Assembly (NCBI RefSeq): GCF_000002985.6
Contig: NC_003284.9
Coordinates: 17,484,001-17,548,000, forward strand
Direction: 5' to 3'
From: Caenorhabditis elegans
Lineage: Eukaryota; Nematoda; Chromadorea; Rhabditida; Rhabditidae
Length of the DNA stretch: 64,000 nucleotides
The notes under the pieces: model-generated
Database searches by the model: none
Seen by the model: the letters and a program-made list of their open reading frames with translations, nothing else
Told to the model about the DNA's origin: nothing
Shown here: one piece after another, positions 1-11,938 of the stretch
Numbering within the stretch: position 1 is the stretch's first letter
Layout: every line of letters starts with the position of its first letter
Made by a program: the position numbers and the translations under genes

Positions 1-148
1 AGTTTTTTTGCAACCCCTCCTTCCTGCCCCATTCAAAAGTTTCTAATGAGCAGTAAAACTCTCGGGTTTGAAATTTGAACTCCGGAACTTCATTAGAAAG
101 TCACGCGAACTTTTTGGTTGACTTCCGCAATGTAGGAGGCCGACTTAC

Positions 149-2843
149 TTTTCGAATAGATTTGCTTCAATCGACCATTGAACAATCCAAAACGGAAGCC
201 AGCAGTGGGTGTAGGAGATGACAATGGCTAGCCCCATTATGGTTACCTAGAAAAAACAATGTTTTTCTAGAGTCAGAAGTTTCAAAGGTAGACTCGTGCT
301 ATTTTTATGATATTTCTGAATGCAAACCTTGGTAGTTCGTTTCTTGGTAGCCGTTCTTTTAGTTTGCATTTGTCGTTTTCTTTGACACATTTTCAATATT
401 ATTTTGAAATAAAAATACCAGACGGCAACTAATGGTATCAGATACGAAAGGGCAAATGTATAACTGATGAAGAATCTGAAATATTTCAAGTTTAACATCT
501 CAAAAGAATTGACTAAGTACCTTCTAGAAGCCAGCATGTTCTGCTCGATCTCATTAAGCAATGTTTCATTCATTTCGGTTGCTGACTCGAGTACAGTGAC
601 GTTTCCAACAAATAGCATGCAGCTTCCTCCCCTGGCCTCGCCAGCTGAAAAATTTGTTGAAGTTTTAGACCGAATTGCGGTAACTTATACGGTCCTTTCG
701 TACATTTCAGTTGATTTGATGCATTTACTTTTTCTTTTTTCTTTTCAGCCGCCTTTTTCGAATTTGCCGTTTTTTTCCAAATATATTTTCTAATTCTAAA
801 GTGTTTTTGTTTTTGTTTCTACGAATGCATAGATTTAAAATGACTTGCATTTTAAAAAAGTGTTTTTTTTTTTTGCATTAATTTTAGTTTTGAAAACAGT
901 TCTGAGTTGAACATCAAGGAACAAGACATATTCCGGAAATGAAAACATTTTCATTCTTGAAACAACTGTAGCTCAAGAAATTTTTAATTGTTTTGAATGT
1001 TTAAAGTTTATATCTCTCACTTTTGCGCCTTGGAAAAACAAAACAAAGAACTTTTCGAATTTTTTTAGATCAGTTCACGGAATTCTAAGTCATTGAGGGA
1101 ATCTTTTTGCAAAAATAGGTCTCAAAAAATAGATAAAGCTTTTTAAAACATTCCAAAAATAATATAACATGATGCTAGAATGCTTATAACAATATGATTT
1201 CTTCCAAAACTACTTTTTAGGAGCGAAAGATGCTAGATACATAAAAATGTAGTGAAAATTCAGATCTTAATCTGTCCATTTTTAGACAATTTTAATAGAA
1301 GAATCAACGGAAATATGGAACTCACCCGAAGAAGATTTGATCAGCTTGACAAACAGGAACAACGGTGTCATTTCCAGAATGACCATTATCCATGCAGCCA
1401 CAGACAATGCAAATGCCGCCTGTGTTGTTCGGAACGATTTCGACTGAATCGGGCGACAGACCGCCAGATATCTGTCGAACGAGAGTATTGCAATAAAGAC
1501 GGCAGAGGCAAACTGCGATACTGCATTTCCAGATATGTACAGTTTACACATTATTGGTCCCCATATCCAACCATCATGAGACGACTGGGCAAATAGGGAC
1601 ACTGGAATGCCACAGAGGAAGAGGAGATCCGCAACGGCAAGGTTGAATATGTAGATGTTAGATATTGTTCTCATATCACTAAAAGTTTCATCATGATTTT
1701 TGATTTACTCTCCTGTCAGGGAAGAACGTTAAGTGCTACCCAATTCAAAATACGAAACATTTGATTTCCGATTGGATATTTGAGTTTCCTTTTAGCTTCC
1801 TGTTCACATACTCTGTCAAACTCACCGGAAGTACACAATAGCGGCCAGCACAAAAAGATTGGCAGGAATGCCAATAAGTGCGGTCAGACACCATGTAAGA
1901 TGAGCAACAGTTTTGATCTGAAAATTGGAAGATAGCAATGAAAAATCTATTTTCGGTTACTTTTTCGGTTACTTTTCTATACCACTACGGTCAATTTCGT
2001 TTACTTTTCTATACCACTACGGTCTGAATGTGACTTTTTTAATCTTCAGATTTTGTTGATCAATTTAGTTGTTTATTTCACGTTATTTGATTGATTGAGT
2101 AACATTTGAAGCGGATAGGTGACAAAGTGACAAAAGTGGTATATAATTTTTTTTTTCGGAAATTTTGAAAAAGTTTTTGAAATTTAATCTGAAAATTCGT
2201 TCATTTGAGCACTGTTTGAGTCACAATTGTACAAATAAAACTTAAAACTCTTCAAAAAAAGGTGTGATTTAAACCGTTTTAAATAGAATTCCTTTTAACG
2301 TGCGTTTGATTTTGCAGCCGACATAGTTAGTTTTTTTTTTTAATTTAACTGTAAAAAATCCACAAATCGGTTAACTTGACGGACTTTCTATTGGCGTCAT
2401 TTTCGAAAACTACTGAATTTGCTTTTAAAAACATTTACTGGTGTCTCGGTGAAGTTTTCTATGGATTTTCAGCTACTAAAACTAGAAACAAGTAAATAAT
2501 GAAAACACAGTGGTTTCAGATCGCTGAGATGCCCCCAGAAGGAGTTTATTGGCAAAGAAGAATGAAAAGCAAGTAATTTTCTGATATTTGTTAAAATTTC
2601 TGCTGGTTTCTCAAAATCCAAATGTTGTACAACGTTAAGAGTACTTTTTAGTCATATTATTTTGATAGTTTTTGAAGAATTAGTTCATTCACAGTAGTTT
2701 CCTAAACACACTTTCACAGTAGTTTCCTAAACATACTGTAGACCTACCGGATCGATGACCTCCGTGAAATTTTGTTCGTTGGTGTTGTTCATCATCTGGA
2801 TTTCTATATCAAAAGCGACATCGCAGTTCCTGAAAGCACTCAT
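149..2843 (-). CDS. Neuropeptide GPCR, somatostatin/opioid/allatostatin-C receptor-like (partial: TM1-TM6)
   Basis: Exons on the minus strand: 2843-2748, 1917-1826, 1678-1326, 644-521, 475-328, 246-149. Every junction has GT/AG ends and keeps one frame (303 codons so far). Seen: extracellular N-terminus with N-glycosylation sites (NNT, NFT), TM1 about residues 37-61, LAVAD in TM2 with Asp80, Cys107 and Cys189 as the expected disulphide pair, DRY at 131-133, Trp159 in TM4, Pro236 in TM5, a Lys/Arg-rich third loop, and CWLP (286-289) in TM6. This matches family-A peptide receptors nearest somatostatin/allatostatin-C/opioid receptors, which signal through G proteins at the plasma membrane; C. 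elegans npr genes of this type (for example npr-16, npr-24) are the likely family, but I cannot say which. TM7 and the tail lie beyond position 1. The start is uncertain: ATG 2843, or ATG 2795/2792 if a leader is spliced at the CTTTCAG just inside the first ATG. Confidence 0.9.
1963..2024. repeat. Two tandem 30-nt copies in a GPCR intron
   Basis: Copies at 1963-1992 and 1995-2024 share 'acttttctataccactacgg' and differ at one base near the start. A partial third copy of the first ten bases precedes them at about 1951. They lie in the intron upstream of the TM1 exon. Confidence 0.85.
2688..2735. repeat. Tandem 25-nt duplication in the first GPCR intron
   Basis: Two adjacent copies of 'ttcacagtagtttcctaaac' begin at 2688 and 2713, just upstream (in plus coordinates) of the first coding exon. 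A simple local duplication. Confidence 0.85.
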
Positions 2844-3155
2844 TTTTAATTCTTGACTAATTCAATAACACGAAAAAAAGTACGAATATTTGTAGCATAA
2901 AATGAGAACGAATCAGTGAGAAGAAAAACGGATAAATGAGAAGATGTGAGAAGACAAAAAGCGAAGATGAGAAAGTAGGCGTGTTCTCTCAAAAAGCACC
3001 ACACTTTTCCCAATCAACCGTACCGAACGGCTAGATGACGCAGACAGCTTGAAAGTGCAGTAATTCTCAATGGGATTTAAGTTCAAACAAATAAAAAGTT
3101 TAGAAAAATGTCAAAGATTTGAAAAAGAACATCGTCTTGAAACTAAGCGGGGGCT
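2844..3155 (-). promoter_or_regulatory. Upstream region of the GPCR gene
   Basis: This non-coding stretch lies directly 5' of the first receptor exon. It is purine-rich on the plus strand (about 2890-2980) and then holds a short GC-richer patch (about 3010-3060). No exon-like segment or TATA-type site stands out. The promoter role is inferred only from position. Confidence 0.35.
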
Positions 3156-3985
3156 GGCCAAATAAAAAATAGAACTTCCGCTGAAAAAGGATACGAGGAC
3201 ATCGAAGATATCTAGAGAGTAACATATGGTCTTTAACCTTCTCTGTGGGTGCAGACTAGGCCTGTGGGACAGATTTTGCCACACAGGTCGCAAAATTATT
3301 TTTTTGAAAATGTTGAGTGTCTGCAACTTCGGCAATTGTCAATAACTAAAAATATATAGGTATTCCCGCAAAACCACGATGTGGATGACCGAATGACCAC
3401 CAGTCAAAATTATTGTTAAATTTTTGATAAAGCTCTGAAGGTTTCTTTAACTATCAGAGGCCGAGGCAAAGCCTTAGATAAAGCCTTTTCCTGAAAAAAA
3501 CTTAAGCATATCCCTTGCTTAAGTCGGATCACAAAGCTCAAGCATCAAACAATGCCTAACTTGAGGTCTATGTCGGAGCGAAAGACAGAGCTTGAGCTTG
3601 AAAAAACCCAGAACTGTAACTAGACTAAATCCATAACATAAGCATCAGCATAAACATTTCTTTAAAGTAAAAGCTTGAAATTGAGAAAAAAACTGAGCTT
3701 AATATCAAGAGCAAGCCTAAGACTAAGTCCAATTTTAAGCTCAAGATTTTGCTTAGGCGGAAATCTGAACTCAAACACAAGCCTAGGCTAAAGTCTAAGC
3801 CTGGACATAAGCTCAGGAGTCATAAAAACAAAATTGCTCATTGAGCATCAGAACCCTTCATATGAAACACTGAATCATCATGAAACTAGATTCGAATAAA
3901 AAAATGCTGACCAAATAAAAAATGAAACGAAATAAACCGAAGACAACAAAAAAAGAACTTCCTTTGAAAACGGATACGAGGACTT
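3156..3985. repeat. Degenerate telomere-like tract flanked by a direct repeat
   Basis: The middle (about 3468-3815) is full of worn GCCTAA/TTAGGC words (for example 'aagcctaggctaaagtctaagcctgg' split by variants). It is bracketed by two related direct copies, about 3156-3205 and 3909-3985, sharing 'ccaaataaaaaat', 'agaacttcc' and 'ggatacgaggac'. TTAGGC is the nematode telomere unit, so this is best read as an old interstitial telomere-like array inside a repeat unit. Confidence 0.6.
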
Positions 3986-4163
3986 TAAGACATGTGTGTA
4001 TACAAGAGCATTGAGAAAATTCAGAAAAATGTGAAAAGATGTAATCGAAAGTGTAGGAAAATGATGTTTGGGAGCAAGACAATATTGGGCAATGAGAAAT
4101 ACGATATGGGAGGCAGAAAGGAGGCAGAAAGTAACCTGACAATATGTTTTGACACCGCGCCGA

Positions 4164-4184
4164 CCCCCCCCCCCCCCCCCCCCC
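4164..4184. repeat. Poly-C tract of 21 bases
   Basis: Twenty-one uninterrupted C (G on the minus strand). Such G-tracts can form G-quadruplexes and are deletion hotspots in C. elegans lacking the DOG-1/FANCJ helicase. A reading frame through it gives a proline run, which I do not regard as coding. Confidence 0.95.
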
Positions 4185-7100
4185 GCTTACCTGCTCACCA
4201 AAACAAGACTGTTTGTCGGGGAAAAGTTACCAGAATTTTGAATTCCAGACAGAAAATGATCATCGAAACTTGCATTGTCCTCCTGTCTATAAACAAAGTT
4301 CACAAAAGGAGCATCATCACATGGCTCTTCCCGTTTTTCAAGTCCAGTTTGATTACCAATTTCCGGTGGCCACGATTCAAAAGTGCAAAAAGTCCTGTGA
4401 ATGTGTGTCGAAGAATTTTATTTTGAATCAAGATTTTTTAACCGAATAAGGCAAACAATTGCTAAAGTAAGATTAGAATTAATTATGTAAAATCATTTTC
4501 TGTTATTTTGCAACACCTTTGTGAAAATACTAACACCATAAGGCTGGAAAAAAACTTGCGAGAGCCTCTCACAACCCGTTAAATTTCCGTGTGAAGTTTT
4601 TTCAGTGCACTTTTTTGCTGTTTTCAGGGTTGTTCCAAATTTTACTGACAATACGGTTTATCGACTGTTTGAGAGCAAATGAATATTTTTAAAGCTTTTT
4701 TGAAACTTTTTTGACTTTTAGAAACAATTAAAAAATGTTATTATCAAGTTAATTAATTAACAAAACTTTCTCAACAATAATATAATTTTTCAAAATCTAC
4801 CACATTTTTTTCCTGTAGTTAAACAATTATAATACTATAAAAATTTTGCAGAAATTCGATGAAATTTGAAAATTGTCGAACTATCTTAAGAAGCTTGTCG
4901 AAAGCGTCATATTTCAAAACATTAAAAAAAAACAGTTAAGCTATTTATTATAATCTAAAAAAAAAATATCAGAGGCCTATTGAAAAATTATTGAAAAATT
5001 GAATTCACTATTTATGTAAGAGTAACAAAATTTTCCAGCCAAAAACCTGTGACGCATATATTTTCAGAATGAGACTAATTTTTGGGCAGACTTTGGGTGA
5101 AAATGAAAAATAAGAAGAGACAACTGAGAGAAGCGGGAAAAATAAGGCCTAATAAAGGAATGTCGCCTATTTCTTTTTTCTGTTTTGGATATTCTTGTTT
5201 TTATTTTCTGTTGCATGGTGGGTAATCTCTTATGTTTTGCTTTTTAATTGCTTGTTTTTAATACACATTTAATTTTTCATTTTTAATCATTCATTTTTAT
5301 GGCCCGCTTTCGTGTCAATTTTATCAATTTCCTTGTTTCCCGCGTAGATTTAAAAAAAACAAAATGATAAAAAGTGGGAATGATGGGTGTCATTCTCAGA
5401 TACATTTTTCATGGAGCTATCCCATTTCTACCTTGATCGTGACGTGTCCTGTTCAAAATACAAAACAATTTTGGTGTTATTTTCTCAATTCCTCAAGTGA
5501 AAAAACAAACTATTCAAACCACAAACTGATGTGTTATTTGTGGTGATGTGATAAAAAAATACTTCTTCGAAGAGCAAAACATTGCAAAATTAGATTTACG
5601 CGCAGTTTTATAGGTTCTGATGTTCTAAGAAGAACTAAAAACTCTAAATGTAAATTGACTTTTATTTTAAAAAATTTCCTATGAAATTCAAAACTTTTTG
5701 GATACTTTGAACTGTTTAATTGATTTTTATTGGGTATACACGTTCAGTTTTTTTTGTTTTTTTTGTCGATATGGATTTTGCTTATTGGTAATTGAATTCT
5801 GAATTATCGAGCTGTGGAGCAACTTAAAAAATGTTATGAAAAATTAAAAAAAAATCACCGCTACGCAGCCGCAAGGTCAAAGCTTAATTAGTTGCGGTCT
5901 CAGCGATTGAGATAACTACTTATTTTAAATTTGATGCACATTATTTGATGTTCATTGTTATTATGTGTATTTAAAAATGGTTAATCAAAAATGTACTTGG
6001 CACGTTTTTGGAAATGTTTTTTCAAGGTATATATAACTTTGAAAAATGTTCAGGTAATTTTTAGTATTGAACAATGAAAAAAAAAAGATTAAGTTCCAAA
6101 AATTTTGAAAGAAAACTTCCGGGAATGCTTGTCCAGGCGGATTAAAATTCTGCCCGAAAAAAAATGTGTTTTTGACTTTTTTCTTTCTAAAACTAGAATC
6201 TTTTTGAACTTAATCATTATTTTCTTGACTTTCCAGTTGGATTTTTGAATCATGATTAAATTAGCTTTGAAAATTCAAAGTTAAAAAGTACACTGAGTAC
6301 TTGTGTATTACATGCCTTTTAATAGTAATTTTTTAATTTATGAAAAATTAAAACGTGAACCACAATTTTGAATTTTTAGGCTTACTATTAGGAAATAACA
6401 TTTTTTAAGCCTAATGATAAAGAGGAACAATATTTATCACGTTAAATTTAATTGGAGAAATTAATGAAAATTTAATTTAATTACAAAATGAGGGCATGTA
6501 ATATACCGTACACTATTAAATGTATGTTAAAAAAAATAATAATAAATATGCTACAAAGTTACGCACTCTTTACTTATTTGTGATTTCATAAATTACATCC
6601 TAACAATTTTTGCATGCACTTTTCAATCTCACAGAGTGAATGATGGGACCAACAAAACGTGACAACTTTCTTTGCAAGTGACGTTTTTGAAACAAGCATA
6701 GGAAGCAAAATAATGTGTATGAAACAAAAAAATGGAGTAAAGACCAAAAAAAAACACATGTTTCCATGTATAGTTTACATATAGTTTAATAATTGCAAAA
6801 TGTATATTCACTTCTCGACATGGCTAGCGAGTGGACAAGTGAAAAGGGAGGGAAAGAGAATCCATTAATAATGAACTCTTTGTTGTAAAAAACTGGTGGG
6901 AGACGAGGAAGGCAGGCAGTCAACTAAATAATAATAATATTATTTAATAACAAAACATTTTGATTATGAGCAGAACCGGTTTTAGTAAGGGATCGATGAA
7001 TGTGTGATAATGGAATATTTTTGAAAGACTGGCTTCATACGGGAACTTTTTTCAACAATTGAAGGTTAAACAATTGAATTGAACAATTGAAACTGTTTGG

Positions 7101-7872
7101 CGCAAGTTTTTGAATTTGCATAGATATGAGCTGCCGAAATGAAAAAAAATAGTTTATCGAGTTAACGATGAACTATGCTCTCCCATCTAGCTTATCTGCT
7201 CATAGGAAAAACAGAACTTGAATGCAAATTTCCAAACTTTTTTCAGAAAAAAACATTTTTCTCGGTTTTCCAATCATTCGGTTCCCTATAAATTAAAGTT
7301 TTTAATAAAATGAGTAAAACCATCAAGATTTATTCCAAACGGACTTTTTTCAAAAAACATTATTAGGATCAAAATGAAAAAGTATTGAAAACTAAAAATT
7401 TATCTCATCTAGTCATCATTCAGCGAATACAAAGAACTGTTACAAAGAAAAAGACCTGGGGACCAATTTAGACGCCTTTCTAAAAAACTGCAGGAATTCT
7501 GAGATGTTTGTGGAATTGGGTTCTCTGTGTGTTTACTTTGACGAATTATTTACAGAGGTTTTGGAAACAAGGCATGATTTGGTAAACATAGGAGTTTTTC
7601 AGATACATAATAATATTAAGAATTTAGGAGAAAACAATTTGGAGACAGAATTTCGGAAATCATTTCATTTAATGCTTTTGAATAACCATTGAGATTAGGC
7701 TTGAAACTAAGCAAAGCAAATCGTATTGTTTCTCAAAAAGAAATATTCTATAAATAAGATTGGGTTTAGTAAACTCTAATCGGAAAATATAATCAGAAAA
7801 AAAAACATAATCACTTTTATTACATACTAACCAATTTGCAACAAATTATACATTTTTTCGTATAGTAAATGG
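4185..7872. other. Intergenic, AT-rich, no gene seen
   Basis: No reading frame here has convincing splice sites or composition. The sequence is long A/T runs with scattered short frames (for example 5364-5546, 6629-6811, 7504-7692) of chance length. No RNA gene or transposon end was recognised. Confidence 0.6.
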
Positions 7873-7997
7873 TTAATCAAACTTGGTGCTAAAATAAAAT
7901 ATTTGAGCTGGAACTGGACTTATTAAATATGGTTCGACAAGGAATTTAGCTTCAGAAAAACCATTTTCAAACTGGAGAAGTTCATTTGAAATATTTG

Positions 7998-8022
7998 TTT
8001 TTTTTTTTTTTTTTTTTTTTTT
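7998..8022. repeat. Poly-T tract of 25 bases
   Basis: A homopolymer of 25 T. On the minus strand it turns an open frame (8139-7873) into a run of lysines, one reason not to call that frame a gene. Confidence 0.95.
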
Positions 8023-8269
8023 CATTTTTTCACGACTCGACTGACAAGATTCATTTGAGTATTTTTGTAGACCGTTGGTGATTGTACTTATAAGCGGAGT
8101 TGCACAACTTATTTGAAAAAAAAACAACGAAAACAGCAAAAATAACTAAACCTCTAGATTAATTAATTTGCGAAACATGCACTAAACATATGCAGGTGCG
8201 CATTTGAGCATGAAAATAACTGAATGGGGAACTGAAGATTAGAAAGATCAAAGGCAATACGCCTTAGGA

Positions 8270-8473
8270 TTAGAACACGGGGAAATTAAAAAGGAAGCCA
8301 ATTTCATATGTTTGATGCTGAACTTTTTTGTAACTATTTTCAATACCTCTTCCTCGTGCGAAATAAACGACGTCTTTGGGCTCAAAAAAACACGAGACAA
8401 ATCCACGAACCAAAAAAAGAGCTGTGCCTGTGACTGCCACGCTCTTCCAAAATGTAGGAGTTTTAGGATACAT
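8270..8473 (-). CDS. Small candidate protein with one hydrophobic segment (67 aa)
   Basis: An ATG-started frame of 67 codons. Residues 1-42 look most gene-like: a short polar start (MYPKTPTFWKS), a hydrophobic stretch about residues 10-29 (VAVTGTALFLVRGFVSCFF), then EPKDVVYFARGR. Base composition is less AT-rich than the flanks. A GT at about 8342 could be a splice donor after FARGR, so the real C-terminus may lie in an exon I cannot place. No family recognised; small single-span organelle proteins look like this. It lies alone in a gene desert and may be chance. Confidence 0.3.
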   Translation of the reverse strand: MYPKTPTFWKSVAVTGTALFLVRGFVSCFFEPKDVVYFARGRGIENSYKKVQHQTYEIGFLFNFPVF

Positions 8474-8521
8474 GTCTCGATCGGTGCCAGGGGAGACGAG
8501 AGTACTTCACGTTTGATTTAG

Positions 8522-10360
8522 AGTTTTGTAAGTGTATGTTCAAGTACAAAACGGGAGAGAATTGTGTTCAGATTTCTAGATTTTTTTCTGGTTTTTTTGT
8601 TTGGAATACTGTAAGGAATTTTTTGAACAAGATGTAGAAACCTTTGTAAAATTGGAAGGAAATTTGGTTTTGCAAATTCGCTCTATTAGATTTTTTCCAG
8701 AATCAGGGGAATACAATTTTAGAATGTTTAGAATTTTTGCTATAAAATGTTTTCCTTAGGCATATTATTAAATAATAAGTTCAGAAAAACTATGGAAAAA
8801 AGCCAATAAACAGGTGGAGCCTGTTTGATTTTGAAGGGAGAGAAGTGAAAAAAAACTACTAAAATCAACTTGTGAAGCCGTTTTTTTCGTACAACAATAG
8901 AAAAATCGTTTAAAAGATTTGAAATTTTTTTTAATGTGAAAGATTTTTACACAACTATTCTTAAAGTTTTTGTAAAAAAATTGAAATTGGTGGAAAGGAA
9001 ATTTTTGTGTTAAACAATTAATTCCAAGTATATTAATGTTATATAGAACTGGACTTTGTCAAAGACAAGCTCGAAAAACGCTTAAAAATAATCATGGCAT
9101 TATTGAAACAGTGTTTAAAAAGTTGCAATTCTACAAGCCTCAATTCTAGGGAGAATTTGCAATGGCAAAATCTAACAAAAATTGAACATTTTGTTTTAAA
9201 AGTGTTCAGAACATTTTTTTGAAAAAAAAAATGTTTCGAGTTCATCAAGTTCAAATGCTGTCTGTGAAAAAAAAAGTTTCAAGCCAATAATTGCAGGCTA
9301 TTGAAAGTTATTGCAACGGAATGTTTTCCTATTTGAAAAAAATGAAAATATTTATTCGAAATTCCCTCATAATTTCAAACAATATTATTGAGCATCTTCA
9401 GCAGACTCCCGAGCAAAGCACGTAAACAACGATGGAACATCATAAATTGAGTTTTATTCCAATTCTCCAAATGGGCGAAATTCTCACAAGAGCAATAAAA
9501 AGCAGTAAAAAATTTGCAGAAAACATTTTCCTGCCAATCGAAAAATTAAACTAGTGCCCGAACACAAGAGAAGCCATAAATAAAGTACAAAACAAAACTC
9601 GTTAACTTTACTTTTTTCTCGGAAAAAAAAGCTAAAGTCATAAATTGTGTTGTGCGCATGTGAAGTTATGTAAAACAATTTCCGAAAATTTTTTATGACC
9701 TCCGGGAAAAAACCTCTAATATATGAGTATGGTCGTTGGAATTCAAAACTTGCAGTTCTGAAAAATGCAGAAAAAAAGAAAACTGAGCATTCTCGCTTAC
9801 AAAGCGATATGGGAGGTTTCGGATTAATTGGATTAAAATTGGGAACTCGAAAATTAAATCTGCCTTGTCTCGTCATTTAGAAGAAAGAAGAAAACAGCAA
9901 CGACAAAACTAGTGAGTCGCTGAAAAAGAAGGCTAAAACAGAGACAAAAACACAAAAAAAATCTGGAACAATTGTAATTGAGTTCTTTCTCCAATTTGCC
10001 AACTAGGAGACATTCATGTCTAGGAGAGTCAAGACTAATTATTTTGGAACATCAAAGTTTTTTAGGTTGGACCTGTCTGACGGATTTGGGTTAAGTAGTA
10101 GATGCCAAAAAATGTTTTATTGTATTTTAAAAAGTGAATAGAAATGTTTAAAAGTAAAACTCAAAGCTTTGCTAAAAGGTGTGTTCTATCAATATAGCGA
10201 AATGCTCGTTTCATTATTGAACGCAAGAATCTGATGGTGTTTCGAAGCCTCCGATTGCCGACCCGCACCACACTAAACTTTATCACAATCTTCAAATTTA
10301 TTCAAGAAAAAATAAGTTTTTTTACCAGCTATATTGTTTCAGCTTAAACTTGTTTGACTT
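8522..10360. other. Intergenic, AT-rich, no gene seen
   Basis: Only chance-length frames occur, on both strands (for example 9039-9254, 9484-9876). There are no good acceptor-exon-donor trios, transposon ends or tRNA boxes. Confidence 0.55.
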
Positions 10361-10424
10361 TTAGGTATTAAAATAGGATTTTTCCACCAGTTTCAGCACA
10401 GCTCTTGTCAAAACTAGGTCTTCC

Positions 10425-10665
10425 ACAAGGACGCTACTCTCGCCCGCCCGCACCTCACCACGCCCCACACTTTTGAGCTCATACCATCGCCCTTCTCTGT
10501 TGCACACAGCTATAGTGGCGCGAGGTCTCGCGCAGAGTCGGCCGCAGTACACAGAGTGTGATAGTGCGGGCGCACGGGCGTGCTGGAAAAGAGTGGGCGT
10601 GGTGTGCCATCTTCGCGCCTTGCCTTTGTGAAAGGACTAATCAAAACCATTAGTCCCACAGCTCC
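10425..10665. other. GC-rich island with palindromes (repeat relic or regulatory patch)
   Basis: A sharp GC-rich block in AT-rich flanks. It carries CACCACGCCCC (about 10456) and the near-complement GTGGGCGTGGTG (about 10591), a 7-bp-arm palindrome GCGCGAG-gt-CTCGCGC at 10518-10533, and a hairpin GGACTAAT/ATTAGTCC at 10634-10656. The style resembles dispersed Caenorhabditis repeats more than an exon. The minus frame 10552-10361 has no supporting splice sites. Confidence 0.45.
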
Positions 10666-11729
10666 AGGGTTTAAAAATCCTGCAAAATTGCAGCTTGAAC
10701 TTTATAAATTTAGACTATCGTACTGAGTACTCTTATTTTCTGAATAAGAAACCTATTTTTTTATACCGACAGCTGGAACTCACATTAAACTCATCAGTGT
10801 GATCGAGTCAGGCGGGAAAAAAGGAACTTTTGAAAGTGGCAGGTTCTCTTTTTTCTGCTAACTTGTTTTTCCTATTTTTCTGAGTGCTGCCTGCTAATTT
10901 CCGTTTCAATTTCACTTTTTGAATGCGTTTCAAATGAAAATTAAATTTTTTCGAGGAAAATGGAAAAACGTGATTGCACAGTAAATGAAATACATTCAAG
11001 GGGAAACGTTTTGACCATGTGTGAAGGTCATATAAAACGGAAGTTCCACTTCCGTCAAGTCTCCCAACTCAAGTAGTTTGATCAGAGCAGAGGTCAACAA
11101 TGTAGCGGTTGAAAGCACATGCGGTTTTTAGCCGAATTGTTGATTTGCAGGAAAAAAAAAGATTCTTGAAAAATAATTTTGAAATGAATTAGGAAAATAA
11201 ACGGAGAAGACACAACTCAACAACAAATTGATGAATGTGTTTTGCAAATATACTTGATTTCTTTTGTAGGGAGGAATACAATAAATTGAGTATTATTTTC
11301 AAGTTTAGCTTTTGATTAGAATCAAAATAAAAAATTACTAATAGAACTTCTATCGGGACACACATTCAATATATAAATAAAAACTAACACATGTGGACTA
11401 CATAGAAAGTTGGAGATTGGAAAAAAAATTAATTTTAGGGCACTCAAAGCTAGAAATACAATTCTGTAAGCTTTCTGAATTTTCTATTTTGAAAAAGAAG
11501 TAAATTTAAGTTGGACAACTTGTTACTTTTGTAGGAGAAATTTCAATTTTTTGAAAAAAAAACAATCCATGCAGCTTTCCAAAACTTTAAAATTATTAAA
11601 ATTCAAAATTTGTGAAAAAGTTACACTTAACATTCTAGATTTAAATTTCATTGTGATATTTCGCAGTCTGATACCGAAGTGACTTGTGATTTTTTTTCTT
11701 AGAAAATAACATTTCTCGTAACAAAAAAT
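10666..11729. other. Intergenic, no gene seen
   Basis: AT-rich sequence; 11026-11060 is slightly richer but has no exon structure. Nothing recognised. Confidence 0.5.
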
Positions 11730-11938
11730 GGTACTTTTCCTTTTCTACCCCGCATTTTTAGGGTATTCAAAACATTGAATTGTTCAAATTTAATTCTCAC
11801 GTGAATGTTTATTTTACTTCTTTTTTTCATTTTTAGGCTCAGAAAGCAACATCACTAAGCCCAAAATACAGAAAAAGGTCACGTTTTTATCGAAGAAAAT
11901 GTTCCAGAAAAAATGCGGGGTAGAAAAGGAAAAGTACC
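11730..11938. mobile_element. Short foldback element (MITE-like), 209 bp
   Basis: Ends are exact or near-exact inverted copies: GGTACTTTTCCTTTTCTACC from 11730 and its complement ending at 11938, extending through CCCGCATTTTT (about 31 bp). The interior has no coding frame. A small non-autonomous DNA element is the simplest reading; the target duplication is unclear. Confidence 0.7.

Noticed and set aside
3992..4426. Proline-run protein of 144 codons
   Set aside because: It reads through the poly-C tract and has no splice or domain support.
7873..8139. Minus frame with a lysine run
   Set aside because: The run is a 25-base homopolymer. The rest is AT-rich and no acceptor joins it to the 8270-8473 frame.
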